Positions 17,335 to 24,894 of a stretch of DNA of 64,000 bases are shown piece after piece; position 1 is the first letter of the stretch; each line of letters begins with the position of its first letter. Below the pieces are notes generated by a model. The model was not told where the DNA came from and made no database searches. It was given only the letters and a program-made list of their open reading frames with translations. The position numbers and the translations under genes were made by a program. This stretch comes from a virus, in IMG/VR virus record IMGVR_UViG_3300033156_000312, positions 18,046 to 82,045 of that record, one strand, 5' to 3'.

Positions 17335-18341
17335 AAAATATTGTTTATGCCCCAGGAGTTTTCGATATGCTTCATATTGGACATATTCAATATCTTCAAA
17401 AAGCAAAAACTCAAGGAGATTATTTAATTGTAGGAGTGCAAAGTGATAAAGGTGTAGAATCTATGAAAGGAACGAAACCTATTCTATCTGAGAATATAAG
17501 AATGCAAACAATAAAAGCTTTAGAATGTGTAGATGATGCTTTTATATATGAAGATACTAATTATATATACCATGCAAAAAGAGCAAATGCTAAAATATTT
17601 TGTTTATCTACTCAACATAAAGAAGCTGAACGTTTTAAAGAATTAGTCAAATATATGAGAGACATAGGAGGGAAAATAGTATATATCTCTCATATGAAAG
17701 GTATATCTTCTACTGCGATTAAAGATAAAGTTAAAAATGAATGGAAATCTGTTTGGGAAAGAGTCGCCTCTTCTGATAAAAATGATATAGAAGTAAATGG
17801 AGGATATAATCAAATAGGAGAAAAAAATGCTGTTAAATTAGCATTATACTTAACTGATAAATTTGCAATTAGACAAGAAGATAAAGTTTTAGATTATGGG
17901 TGTGGAAGTGGAATTATTTTACAGAAATTAAGATGTCAAAAATATGGTATAGATATATCTCCCAGCATGATAGAAAGAGCTATCAAAAATAATCCATCTG
18001 GACTTTTTGCTGTTGGAGATGATATAATAATGAGAGGACATTATAATTATATTATTTGTCATGGCACTGTTCAATATTTCTCTAATACTGTTTACGCTTC
18101 TCATATTTTTTTAGAGATGAAGCGTTATGCAGACTGTGTAATTATTTGTGATATTCCTGACGAAGCAAAAAAAGAACAACGAGAGAGGTATAGAAGAGAA
18201 CGAGGAATGAATTCTTATCCCCCTCATTTATATTATTCTCGTGAGTTTTTTAGAAATTTAGATTTTGAAACTTTTGACAATGAAATATCGATAACAAATA
18301 ATAAAAATTACGGTTTTTATGCAGTGTGGAGACGAAAATGA
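17331..18341 (+). CDS. Cytidylyltransferase-methyltransferase fusion
   Basis: A 336-aa two-domain enzyme. Residues 1-135 are a cytidylyltransferase of the TagD/RfaE/ECT type: GVFDMLHIGHIQYLQKAK carries HxGH, and GISSTAIKDKV is the second nucleotide-binding motif. It would join CTP to a phosphorylated alcohol or sugar. From about residue 175 a Rossmann methyltransferase follows, with SAM motif VLDYGCGSG, GIDISPSMIERA and a late Tyr/Arg-rich end. The pairing suggests a CDP-activated, N- or O-methylated group such as a choline-like head group. A LicD-like transferase 2.6 kb downstream could use it. Neither substrate is shown by the sequence. Confidence 0.83.
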   Translation: MKNIVYAPGVFDMLHIGHIQYLQKAKTQGDYLIVGVQSDKGVESMKGTKPILSENIRMQTIKALECVDDAFIYEDTNYIYHAKRANAKIFCLSTQHKEAERFKELVKYMRDIGGKIVYISHMKGISSTAIKDKVKNEWKSVWERVASSDKNDIEVNGGYNQIGEKNAVKLALYLTDKFAIRQEDKVLDYGCGSGIILQKLRCQKYGIDISPSMIERAIKNNPSGLFAVGDDIIMRGHYNYIICHGTVQYFSNTVYASHIFLEMKRYADCVIICDIPDEAKKEQRERYRRERGMNSYPPHLYYSREFFRNLDFETFDNEISITNNKNYGFYAVWRRK

Positions 18342-18721
18342 TGCGTTATTGGTTATTTATAGGACGTTGGAGTCCTTTTCATAATGGACATAAGTATATA
18401 ATAGATAGTTATGTCAATACAGGGAAACCAGTCTGTATTGCTGTGCGAGATAGCAAAGAAAAATATTCTACTGCATTAAGAAAAATGATGATTGAAGCTG
18501 TTTATAAGAAAGAAATTGAAGAAGAACGAGTAAAAGTCATTATTATTCCTGATATAGAAGGAGTTGCAGTTGGAAGAAAAATTGGATATTCAATCATTCA
18601 AGTTCCTGATAAAATTAAAAATATTTCTGGAACAAAAATCAGAGCTGGACAATTAAATGATGTTCCTTCAGAAGTGCAAAAAATTTTAGATGAATGGAAA
18701 AAATATAACGAATCTCGATAA
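18338..18721 (+). CDS. HIGH-type nucleotidyltransferase
   Basis: A 128-aa enzyme of the nicotinamide-nucleotide adenylyltransferase/cytidylyltransferase superfamily. The front motif GRWSPFHNGHKYI has the HxGH signature, IAVRDS follows, and ISGTKIRAG is the second binding motif. The start is ATG 18338 or ATG 18341, overlapping the preceding stop. From memory, close relatives in marine phages occur fused to APS kinase domains, and here APS kinase is two genes downstream. That makes an adenylyl transfer to sulfate, or to a sugar phosphate, worth considering. It is not a standard ATP sulfurylase. Confidence 0.78.
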   Translation: MMRYWLFIGRWSPFHNGHKYIIDSYVNTGKPVCIAVRDSKEKYSTALRKMMIEAVYKKEIEEERVKVIIIPDIEGVAVGRKIGYSIIQVPDKIKNISGTKIRAGQLNDVPSEVQKILDEWKKYNESR

Positions 18722-18756
18722 ATGATTTTATATGAATTATCGAAAAGAGATTTTAA

Positions 18757-19545
18757 ATGAGAAAAAGAATAAATAAATTACCGAGCTTTTTGATTATAGG
18801 AATGGCAAAATGCGGAACAACCAGTTTATATAATATGTTAATTCAACATCCAAAAATTCAACCCGCCAAAAGAAAGGAATTATATTTTTTTGAAAAAGAT
18901 GATATATATGAAAAAGGGATAAATTTTTATAGAAAACAATTTAATTCTTGTGCAGAAGATGAAATTTGTGGAGAAGCGACTCCTTATTACTTATATTACA
19001 AAAAGACTCCTGCAAGAGTTAAAAATCTTCTTCCTAATGTAAAATTGATAGTATTATTAAGAAATCCAATTACTCGAAGTTACTCTCATTTTTATGGATA
19101 TTTAAGATTATGTAAAAAGAAAAAGCAAATTCCCATAGCATTAACTTTGAAAGAATTTTTAGAAAAAATTGAAAAAAATCCAGAAGTTAAACTTAATTAT
19201 AGAGGACAAAATTTTCTGAAGAAAAGTATATATGTAGATATGCTCAAACATTGGTTTAAATATTTTTCAAGAAATCAAATTATGATTATTAAAAGCGAAG
19301 ATTTTTTTAAATCCCCTCAATTGATTACGAATACTGTATTTGAATTTTTAGGTCTGTCAAAATATAACGTAAAAATAAGACATGACTTAAAAACCGAAGA
19401 AATGAATTTGGTATTATTAAAAGTCAGGAGATATGCTAAATTATCACAATTTGTCATAGATTATTTGAAAAATTATTATGCTCAATATAATAAACGACTA
19501 TATCAATTAATTGAACGAGACATGAATTGGGAGAATGAAATATGA
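18757..19545 (+). CDS. Sulfotransferase (PAPS-dependent)
   Basis: A 262-aa sulfotransferase. FLIIGMAKCGTTSLYNMLI is the 5'-phosphosulfate loop with the catalytic Lys. RKELYFFE follows, and VKLIVLLRNPITRSYSHFYG is the 3'-phosphate motif. It would move sulfate from PAPS to a hydroxyl or amine on a glycan. PAPS can come from the APS kinase in the very next gene, which overlaps it by 4 bases. No signal peptide is seen, so it acts in the cytoplasm. Confidence 0.88.
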   Translation: MRKRINKLPSFLIIGMAKCGTTSLYNMLIQHPKIQPAKRKELYFFEKDDIYEKGINFYRKQFNSCAEDEICGEATPYYLYYKKTPARVKNLLPNVKLIVLLRNPITRSYSHFYGYLRLCKKKKQIPIALTLKEFLEKIEKNPEVKLNYRGQNFLKKSIYVDMLKHWFKYFSRNQIMIIKSEDFFKSPQLITNTVFEFLGLSKYNVKIRHDLKTEEMNLVLLKVRRYAKLSQFVIDYLKNYYAQYNKRLYQLIERDMNWENEI

Positions 19546-20285
19546 AACTAAAAAAAATCAATAAAAAAACATTTAGTTGGCAAGGAATAGCTTATAGAAT
19601 TTTCGTTATTGGTGTTAATGCTATATTTTTTAAAGTTGGAGCTAAACAAGCTATGCAACAATATGGTGCTATTGGAGCTTCTTTGATTTGGAATAGTATT
19701 AATATGATATTATATTTTTTATATCATGGAGTATTTTTAAGATTATTTTCTTTACGAATTGAAACTAATGGGACTGTAATTTGGTTTACGGGACTAAGTG
19801 GAAGCGGAAAAACTACGATAAGTGATAAATTAGCACAAGAACTATTACAAAGAGGATATAAAGTCCAAAAATTAGATGGAGATATATTAAGAAAAACAAT
19901 CAATAAAGATTTAGGATTTTCATTGGAAGATAGAAAAATCAACTTAGAACGTGCTATTGCAATTGCTAAAATATTAGCAGAAAATAAAATTATAGTATTA
20001 TGTTCTTTTATTTCTCCTGATAGAAATATAAGAAATAAATTCAGAAAACAAATAAAAAATTTCATAGAGATTTATGTTAATTGTCCTTTATCGATTTGTA
20101 AACAACGAGACCCTAAAGGATTATATCGACAGGCATGTGCAGGGAGAATATCGAATTTTACGGGAATTTCTCAAAAATATGAGCCTCCTTTACATCCACA
20201 TATAGAATTAAAAACTGATTTGGAAAGTATAGAAAATAGCACAAAAAAAATTATGAATTATTTAAGAATTCAAAAATTAATTTGA
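19542..20285 (+). CDS. cysC: APS kinase with N-terminal membrane domain
   Basis: A 247-aa fusion. The first about 70 residues (WQGIAYRIFVIGVNAIFFK, IWNSINMILYFLYHGVFL) form two membrane segments resembling the DUF2061 family. The rest is a complete adenylyl-sulfate kinase: P-loop GLSGSGKTT from residue 84, LDGDILR, DLGFSLEDRKINLERA, SFISPDRNIRN and VNCPLSICKQRDPKGLY. It phosphorylates APS to PAPS, the donor for the sulfotransferases at 18757 and 21488. Membrane anchoring would place PAPS synthesis next to lipid-linked glycan assembly. It overlaps the sulfotransferase by 4 bases. Confidence 0.9.
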   Translation: MKLKKINKKTFSWQGIAYRIFVIGVNAIFFKVGAKQAMQQYGAIGASLIWNSINMILYFLYHGVFLRLFSLRIETNGTVIWFTGLSGSGKTTISDKLAQELLQRGYKVQKLDGDILRKTINKDLGFSLEDRKINLERAIAIAKILAENKIIVLCSFISPDRNIRNKFRKQIKNFIEIYVNCPLSICKQRDPKGLYRQACAGRISNFTGISQKYEPPLHPHIELKTDLESIENSTKKIMNYLRIQKLI

Positions 20286-20292
20286 GACAGTG

Positions 20293-20907
20293 ATGAAAAC
20301 TAAAAAACGTAATCGCAAAGGCAAAAATAACAGTAATTATATAGATGGAAGATGTTTAAAAAAGCATTACTGTAAAGATTGTGGAAAAAAGATTTCTTTA
20401 CAAACTGCTATATATGGAAAAGGAAAATGTAATTCTTGTTCTCATATAATACACGGAGAATATTTAAAAGTTCATTATTGTATAGATTGTAATAAAGAAA
20501 TAGGAAATAGAGCTACAAGATGTAGAAAATGTGCAGACAAATTACATAGCGAAAGAATGTCAACTAAGTTGAATTATTTTGCTGGAAAACACTTTACAAA
20601 AGAAAAAAACCCGAATTGGCAATATGGACTTTCATTTGAAGAATATGGTGCAGAATTCGATAATGCTCTCAAAGAACAAGTAAGACAAAGAGACCATTAT
20701 AAGTGTAGAATTTGTGGATGTAGTCAAGTAGAGAACGAAAGACAGTTAGATGTTCATCATATTGATTATGATAAGAAAAATAACGATATGAACAATCTTT
20801 TGACTTTATGTGTGCATTGTCATAGAAAGACCAATCACAATCGAGATTATTGGTTTGCTTATTGTCGATATATTATTTCATATTTAAAAAGAAATAAGTT
20901 AATATAA
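20293..20907 (+). CDS. HNH endonuclease with tandem zinc fingers
   Basis: A 204-aa protein. The N-terminal half has two repeated zinc motifs (HYCKDCGKKIS-CNSC and HYCIDCNKEIG-CRKC). The C-terminal part is a classical HNH core: QRDHYKCRICGC, LDVHHIDYDKKNNDMNNLL and LCVHCHRKTN. It lies between APS kinase and licD without clear functional reason, as expected for a mobile homing endonuclease. A GTG three bases upstream is an alternative start. Confidence 0.85.
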   Translation: MKTKKRNRKGKNNSNYIDGRCLKKHYCKDCGKKISLQTAIYGKGKCNSCSHIIHGEYLKVHYCIDCNKEIGNRATRCRKCADKLHSERMSTKLNYFAGKHFTKEKNPNWQYGLSFEEYGAEFDNALKEQVRQRDHYKCRICGCSQVENERQLDVHHIDYDKKNNDMNNLLTLCVHCHRKTNHNRDYWFAYCRYIISYLKRNKLI

Positions 20908-21491
20908 TGAATATAACAAACACCAAAAAATTCTTATTTGAAATAGCGGATGTGCTTGAGAAACACAATATAGAATTTTGTATATTTGCAGGCAATCTTT
21001 TAGGTTTAATTAGAGACGGAGATTTCATTCCATGGGATAAAGATATTGATTTAGCAGTGCGAACTCGCTTTTGGAACGATACTAAATTATTCAAAAAAGT
21101 TGCTGAAGATTTAATAAGAAAAAATATTTCACTTGATTATATTTGGAATAATGATATTTTAAGAATAGGAAAATATGGAATTCCTTGTCATATTATTTAC
21201 TTACGAAAAAATAATAAAGAATATTATCAATATGCAAATTCAGGGAAACATAGTTTCCCTTTAGAATGTATGAATACTTTTGATGAAATAAAATTTTGCG
21301 GAAGAAAATTTAAGATTCCTCATAATTCAAAAAAGTTATTAGAAAACACTTTTGGGAAATCATGGAAAATTCCTATGAAAGAATCAGCATGCAAAAGATT
21401 AAATAAAACTAAACTAAATTGGAAATCAGTAATTAATAAAGACAGATTTCATCTGAATTATATTATACCGTTTTTTGAGGAGGAACAATGA
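20907..21491 (+). CDS. LicD-like phosphotransferase
   Basis: A 194-aa protein of the LicD/fukutin nucleotidyltransferase-fold family. FCIFAGNLLGLIRDGDFIPW followed by DKDIDLAV is the hallmark motif with its catalytic aspartates. KIPHNSKKLLENTFGKSWKIP is the later conserved block. Known members attach phosphocholine, ribitol phosphate or similar groups from CDP donors to glycans. The cytidylyltransferase-methyltransferase upstream is a natural source of the donor. Its start shares one base with the HNH gene stop. Confidence 0.85.
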   Translation: MNITNTKKFLFEIADVLEKHNIEFCIFAGNLLGLIRDGDFIPWDKDIDLAVRTRFWNDTKLFKKVAEDLIRKNISLDYIWNNDILRIGKYGIPCHIIYLRKNNKEYYQYANSGKHSFPLECMNTFDEIKFCGRKFKIPHNSKKLLENTFGKSWKIPMKESACKRLNKTKLNWKSVINKDRFHLNYIIPFFEEEQ

Positions 21492-22117
21492 GATATGTCA
21501 TAGGATTTGGGACAGGAAGAAGCGGAACAGTATCTCTCGCTAAATTGCTTAATGATTGTAAAAATGTAAACGTATCTCATGAATTTAGAGATAGAGGAGT
21601 TTATCATAGATTATCATGGAAGTTTAAGCAAAACGAAGCTAAAGAGAGATTAGATAATTTGAGAAAATTAGAAGGTAAATTAGTAGGAGATGTTGCACAT
21701 TATTATTTGAACTATATAGATTATTTTGTAGAAAAATTAGAAACAGATATTAAATTTGTGCTTCTTGGAAGAGATGCCGAAGAAACTGTCAAATCATTTA
21801 TGAAGAAATCAAGAGGATTCAATCATTGGATGTCTCCTCATACAAAAGTATTTAAAGATGGCAAATACAGACATATAGATTGGGATAGAACATTTCCAAA
21901 ATATAATGATGCCACATCAAAGAGACAAGCTATTTCTTTCTATGTAAATCATTATTATATTAGATGTATGGGATTAATAGGTCTATACCCAAAACGAATA
22001 TTTCTATTAGATATAAAAGAAATAAATAATAAGAAAAAACAAAAAGAACTATTTGATTTTCTTGAAATTCCCGAAGAAGATAGAGTATATCAGAGAATTT
22101 GGGAGAATAAATCATGA
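21488..22117 (+). CDS. Second sulfotransferase-like protein
   Basis: A 209-aa P-loop protein. VIGFGTGRSGTVSLAKLLN matches the PAPS-binding loop of sulfotransferases, and FVLLGRDAEETVKSFMKK the 3'-phosphate motif. It differs strongly from the enzyme at 18757, so it probably has another acceptor. It overlaps both neighbours by 4 bases. Confidence 0.8.
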   Translation: MRYVIGFGTGRSGTVSLAKLLNDCKNVNVSHEFRDRGVYHRLSWKFKQNEAKERLDNLRKLEGKLVGDVAHYYLNYIDYFVEKLETDIKFVLLGRDAEETVKSFMKKSRGFNHWMSPHTKVFKDGKYRHIDWDRTFPKYNDATSKRQAISFYVNHYYIRCMGLIGLYPKRIFLLDIKEINNKKKQKELFDFLEIPEEDRVYQRIWENKS

Positions 22118-22680
22118 ATCCTACTATAAAAGATATACAAAAACTAATGAACAATAAAACAATTTGTCTAATTGGCAACTCACGGTCTATATTGAAGAAT
22201 GAAAAAGATATAGATATATATGATGTTATTTGTAGATGTAATAGAGGAAAACCTCAAGGAAAATCTAAATATATAGGTAGTAGAACAGACATATTATTTT
22301 TATCAACGAAAATAGATGGAGTCAGATTACAGAGAAACTTTAATCCCCGATTCATAATCTGGCTCCCCCCTGGGCGAAAGCGAGTTACACCTTTCGTAAA
22401 AAACAATGCCTATTTCGTGCCCAAAGAAGAATGGCAAATATTATACGATAAACTTTCTGGAGAATATCGTCCTTCAACAGGACTTATGGCTTTGAATTTT
22501 ATACTAAATCATCTTGAATTTAAGAAGCTCATTATTTACGGATTTGACTTCTTCAAATCTGGGACATGGTATCATCAAATAAAGAGCGGAGTGCATGAAG
22601 CTCATAATCCAGAAGAAGAGAAAAAGATAATAATAGAAATGATTAAGAATCGACCAAACGTGGAAATGAGAATAGAATGA
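22114..22680 (+). CDS. Sialyltransferase-like protein (GT29-like)
   Basis: A 188-aa protein. TICLIGNSRSIL, DIYDVICRCNRG and IGSRTDILF resemble the large sialylmotif of GT29 enzymes (xVxGNSx..., then D..D.ViR.N, then G..TD). PSTGLMALNFIL with LIIYGFDFF resembles the small motif. WYHQ and HNPEEEKKIIIEM resemble the end motifs with the catalytic His. It is shorter than animal enzymes and has no membrane anchor. The donor may be a CMP-sugar such as a nonulosonic acid, but this is not proven. Confidence 0.78.
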   Translation: MNPTIKDIQKLMNNKTICLIGNSRSILKNEKDIDIYDVICRCNRGKPQGKSKYIGSRTDILFLSTKIDGVRLQRNFNPRFIIWLPPGRKRVTPFVKNNAYFVPKEEWQILYDKLSGEYRPSTGLMALNFILNHLEFKKLIIYGFDFFKSGTWYHQIKSGVHEAHNPEEEKKIIIEMIKNRPNVEMRIE

Positions 22681-23291
22681 TAATAATATCTTATGCAACT
22701 AAAAATACTCCTTATATGCAAGTAATTGAGCAAAGATTAAAACCTACTTTAAAGAAATTTAAGCTTAAATATGATATAGAATATCCAGAAGATTTTGGTT
22801 CATGGCAAGAAAATACTCATTATAAAGCCGAATTTATCAAGAAGATGCTTCTAAGACATAAAGAAGCTGTCTGTTTTATTGATTCTGATGCTACTATAGA
22901 AAAATATCCTAAATTATTATATAAATTACAAGACTACGATATGAGTTTACATTATCTTGATTTTGATTTACAATGGAGAAAAAAATCAGGCACAAAACGA
23001 GAAGCTCTTAGTGGCACTTTATATTTAAATTATAATGAAAAAATGTTGAAATTTCTTGATGACTGGATAGCTGAAAATGAAATCGATGCTCAATGGGAAC
23101 AAAGAAATATGCAAAAAGTATTGGAAAGATGGAAAGATAAATTGAGAATATATCCTCTCCCATACGAATATATAGTTATAGTATATGGGGGAGATAGAAT
23201 ACCTTCTCATATGGTCAAAAAAGAAGATGTAGTAATTCTCCATCATCAAGCGTCCAGACGTTATAGAAATTGGAAACGGAGAAAAAAATGA
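22677..23291 (+). CDS. Nucleotide-sugar glycosyltransferase-like protein
   Basis: A 204-aa GT-A-like enzyme. CFIDSDATIEKYP carries a DxD metal motif. SGTLYLNYNEKMLKFLDDWI and EQRNMQKVLERW match the acceptor side of putative nucleotide-diphospho-sugar transferases. The C-terminus is basic and aromatic. It overlaps both neighbours by 4 bases, so it is made with the other glycan genes. Confidence 0.72.
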   Translation: MIIISYATKNTPYMQVIEQRLKPTLKKFKLKYDIEYPEDFGSWQENTHYKAEFIKKMLLRHKEAVCFIDSDATIEKYPKLLYKLQDYDMSLHYLDFDLQWRKKSGTKREALSGTLYLNYNEKMLKFLDDWIAENEIDAQWEQRNMQKVLERWKDKLRIYPLPYEYIVIVYGGDRIPSHMVKKEDVVILHHQASRRYRNWKRRKK

Positions 23292-23653
23292 TTTTAATGA
23301 TATGTGCTATAATAACAAATATAGGAGATTATGTTACTACATTAATAGGATTTCATTTTGGTTGCACTGAAGCAAATCCGTTAGCAAGATGTTTATTTAA
23401 AATTCCGATTATAGCATTTTTGATTAAGATACCATTAGTAACCTATTGGTTAATTACAGGAAATAGTTTATTACATTTAATAGCGACTATTTTGCTCGGT
23501 TTTTGTTGTATTAATAATATAATTCAAATTATGAAAATGAGGAGAGTAATAAAATGGATAAGCCAAGCCAACTCATTATCATTGGGGGCGGCCCGTCTAT
23601 ACGTGAAGGAATTAGTAAGGGTCTATGGCAAAGAATACAAAATAAATTTGTAA
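23288..23653 (+). CDS. DUF5658-like membrane protein
   Basis: A 121-aa membrane protein. The ATG at 23288 has cggag upstream and overlaps the previous stop. NIGDYVTTLIGFHFGCTEANPLAR matches the start of the DUF5658 family (D.xT...G..E.NP). Three to four hydrophobic segments follow. Its last 100 bases overlap the next gene in another frame, unusually long for this genome. The function is unknown; a lipid or glycan transport role fits the neighbours but is inference. Confidence 0.65.
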   Translation: MILMICAIITNIGDYVTTLIGFHFGCTEANPLARCLFKIPIIAFLIKIPLVTYWLITGNSLLHLIATILLGFCCINNIIQIMKMRRVIKWISQANSLSLGAARLYVKELVRVYGKEYKINL

Positions 23654-24246
23654 TAGGAATCAATTTCTCCTATAAGTATCACAAAGACCCCACAATTCAA
23701 TGTTTTCTCGATTGGAAATTTTTTCAACAGAATAAAGAAGAAATGTTAAAGCTTCCTTTGATAGTTACAAAAAAACATAACAAGATTTCTGGTAATAATA
23801 TGATTTATTTACGACCTACAACTAATTATCGTAGAGATTTAAGTAGTGGGGCGTGGAAGGGTTCTTTAACAGGTATTTATGCTGTCTCTTTAGGGATTTA
23901 TTTATTAGATGAAGGGACAATTTTTTTGTTGGGCTACGATTTCGATGGCATTTCACAGAAGGATTCAAAAAAACCTCTTACACATTATTTTCAGGGACAA
24001 TATAAACATAATGGGGTAGGAAAAGTGAGTTATTATAGAACTAAAGGCAAAGCTCAAAATGATTTTCATCCGTTCGCTAAAGAGAAAAAAGTTAAGATAT
24101 ATAATGTCTCTCTAAATAGTAAGATACCACAATTTGAGAAGATAAGTTACGATAAATTCTTTTCTCTTTTAAATAATAAAAAATATAATCAAGTAGTATT
24201 ACGAGAGTGGATTAAGAATAAATTAAAAGGAAAACCTGAGAAATAG
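23554..24246 (+). CDS. Putative glycosyltransferase (DUF115/sialyltransferase-like)
   Basis: A 230-aa protein. LIIIGGGPSIREG at the start, VIGINFS, and GSLTGIYAVSLGIYLLDEGT then IFLLGYDFDG have the order seen in MptE/DUF115-type and related sialyltransferase-like proteins (nucleotide-binding loop, then an STG-like and GxDF motif). It resembles the protein at 22114 in general plan. DFHPFAKEK may hold the late catalytic His. Donor and acceptor are unknown. Confidence 0.65.
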   Translation: MDKPSQLIIIGGGPSIREGISKGLWQRIQNKFVIGINFSYKYHKDPTIQCFLDWKFFQQNKEEMLKLPLIVTKKHNKISGNNMIYLRPTTNYRRDLSSGAWKGSLTGIYAVSLGIYLLDEGTIFLLGYDFDGISQKDSKKPLTHYFQGQYKHNGVGKVSYYRTKGKAQNDFHPFAKEKKVKIYNVSLNSKIPQFEKISYDKFFSLLNNKKYNQVVLREWIKNKLKGKPEK

Positions 24247-24269
24247 TTATATCTAAAGGAGGTAAGAAA

Positions 24270-24422
24270 ATGAATAGAAGAAAAACTGAAAAATTGATGC
24301 GATTAAAAGGATGTGAAGACTGTAAAAATTTAACTTGTCTCTGGAATAGTGAAGTAGCCACTAAAAGTGTGGCAAATGTTTTTACATCTAAATATAATTG
24401 TAATACAAGTAAAAGGAAATAA
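24270..24422 (+). CDS. Small Cys-rich protein
   Basis: A 50-aa protein with a strong ribosome site (aaaggaggt). GCEDCKNLTC and a later Cys give a possible metal site. The next ATG is 1 base after the stop. No family is recognised. Confidence 0.5.
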   Translation: MNRRKTEKLMRLKGCEDCKNLTCLWNSEVATKSVANVFTSKYNCNTSKRK

Positions 24423-24423
24423 A

Positions 24424-24894
24424 ATGGAAATAAAAAGAGGAGATTTAATTCTTCTATATTATAGATTCGACCCTATTGCTTGGCTTATTAGAAGAAAAAC
24501 ACATAGCAAATGGAATCATATAGGAGTAGCATTGCATGGAACTAAAATTATAGATTTAAGAGCTACTAAGCTTCGCTATGCAAAGATTTCTCGCTTTACT
24601 AAAAGCTGTATTTATAAAATCAAAATCTTACGCATTAAAAATTTAACTCCAGAAATAAGAGAACATTTAATTAACACTCTTGCGAAACAATCAGAAATAA
24701 GACATTATTTCAAGATGTTGTGGAAATTTTTTCTGATGTTCTTCAATATCCCTACTGATATTTGTCTTAGTTGCTCAGAAGTAATCGCACAAGCATTAAG
24801 AGAGAAGAATATAGACATTTGCTCTGGAAAAGATGTGCGATTGATTACTCCCGAAGATTTTAACAAAAGTAAAGAGGTCTATCATGTCTCCTAA
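24424..24894 (+). CDS. YiiX/NlpC-P60-like papain-fold hydrolase
   Basis: A 156-aa protein. EIKRGDLILLYYR, then HSKWNHIGVAL (catalytic His) and IDLRATKLRYAKI, and finally ICLSCSEVIAQAL (catalytic Cys) follow the circularly permuted papain order of YiiX-like proteins. Members hydrolyse amide or ester bonds in cell-wall peptides or lipids. A second member lies at 60604. The ATG at 24424 is preferred over a longer frame because of the tight spacing. Its place among glycan genes suggests action on the envelope. Confidence 0.75.
   Translation: MEIKRGDLILLYYRFDPIAWLIRRKTHSKWNHIGVALHGTKIIDLRATKLRYAKISRFTKSCIYKIKILRIKNLTPEIREHLINTLAKQSEIRHYFKMLWKFFLMFFNIPTDICLSCSEVIAQALREKNIDICSGKDVRLITPEDFNKSKEVYHVS

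Noticed and set aside
18338-18721. Canonical ATP sulfurylase
   Set aside because: At 128 aa with an NMN adenylyltransferase-like motif it is far too short, and it lacks the typical RNP..H..H context; only a functional analogue is possible.
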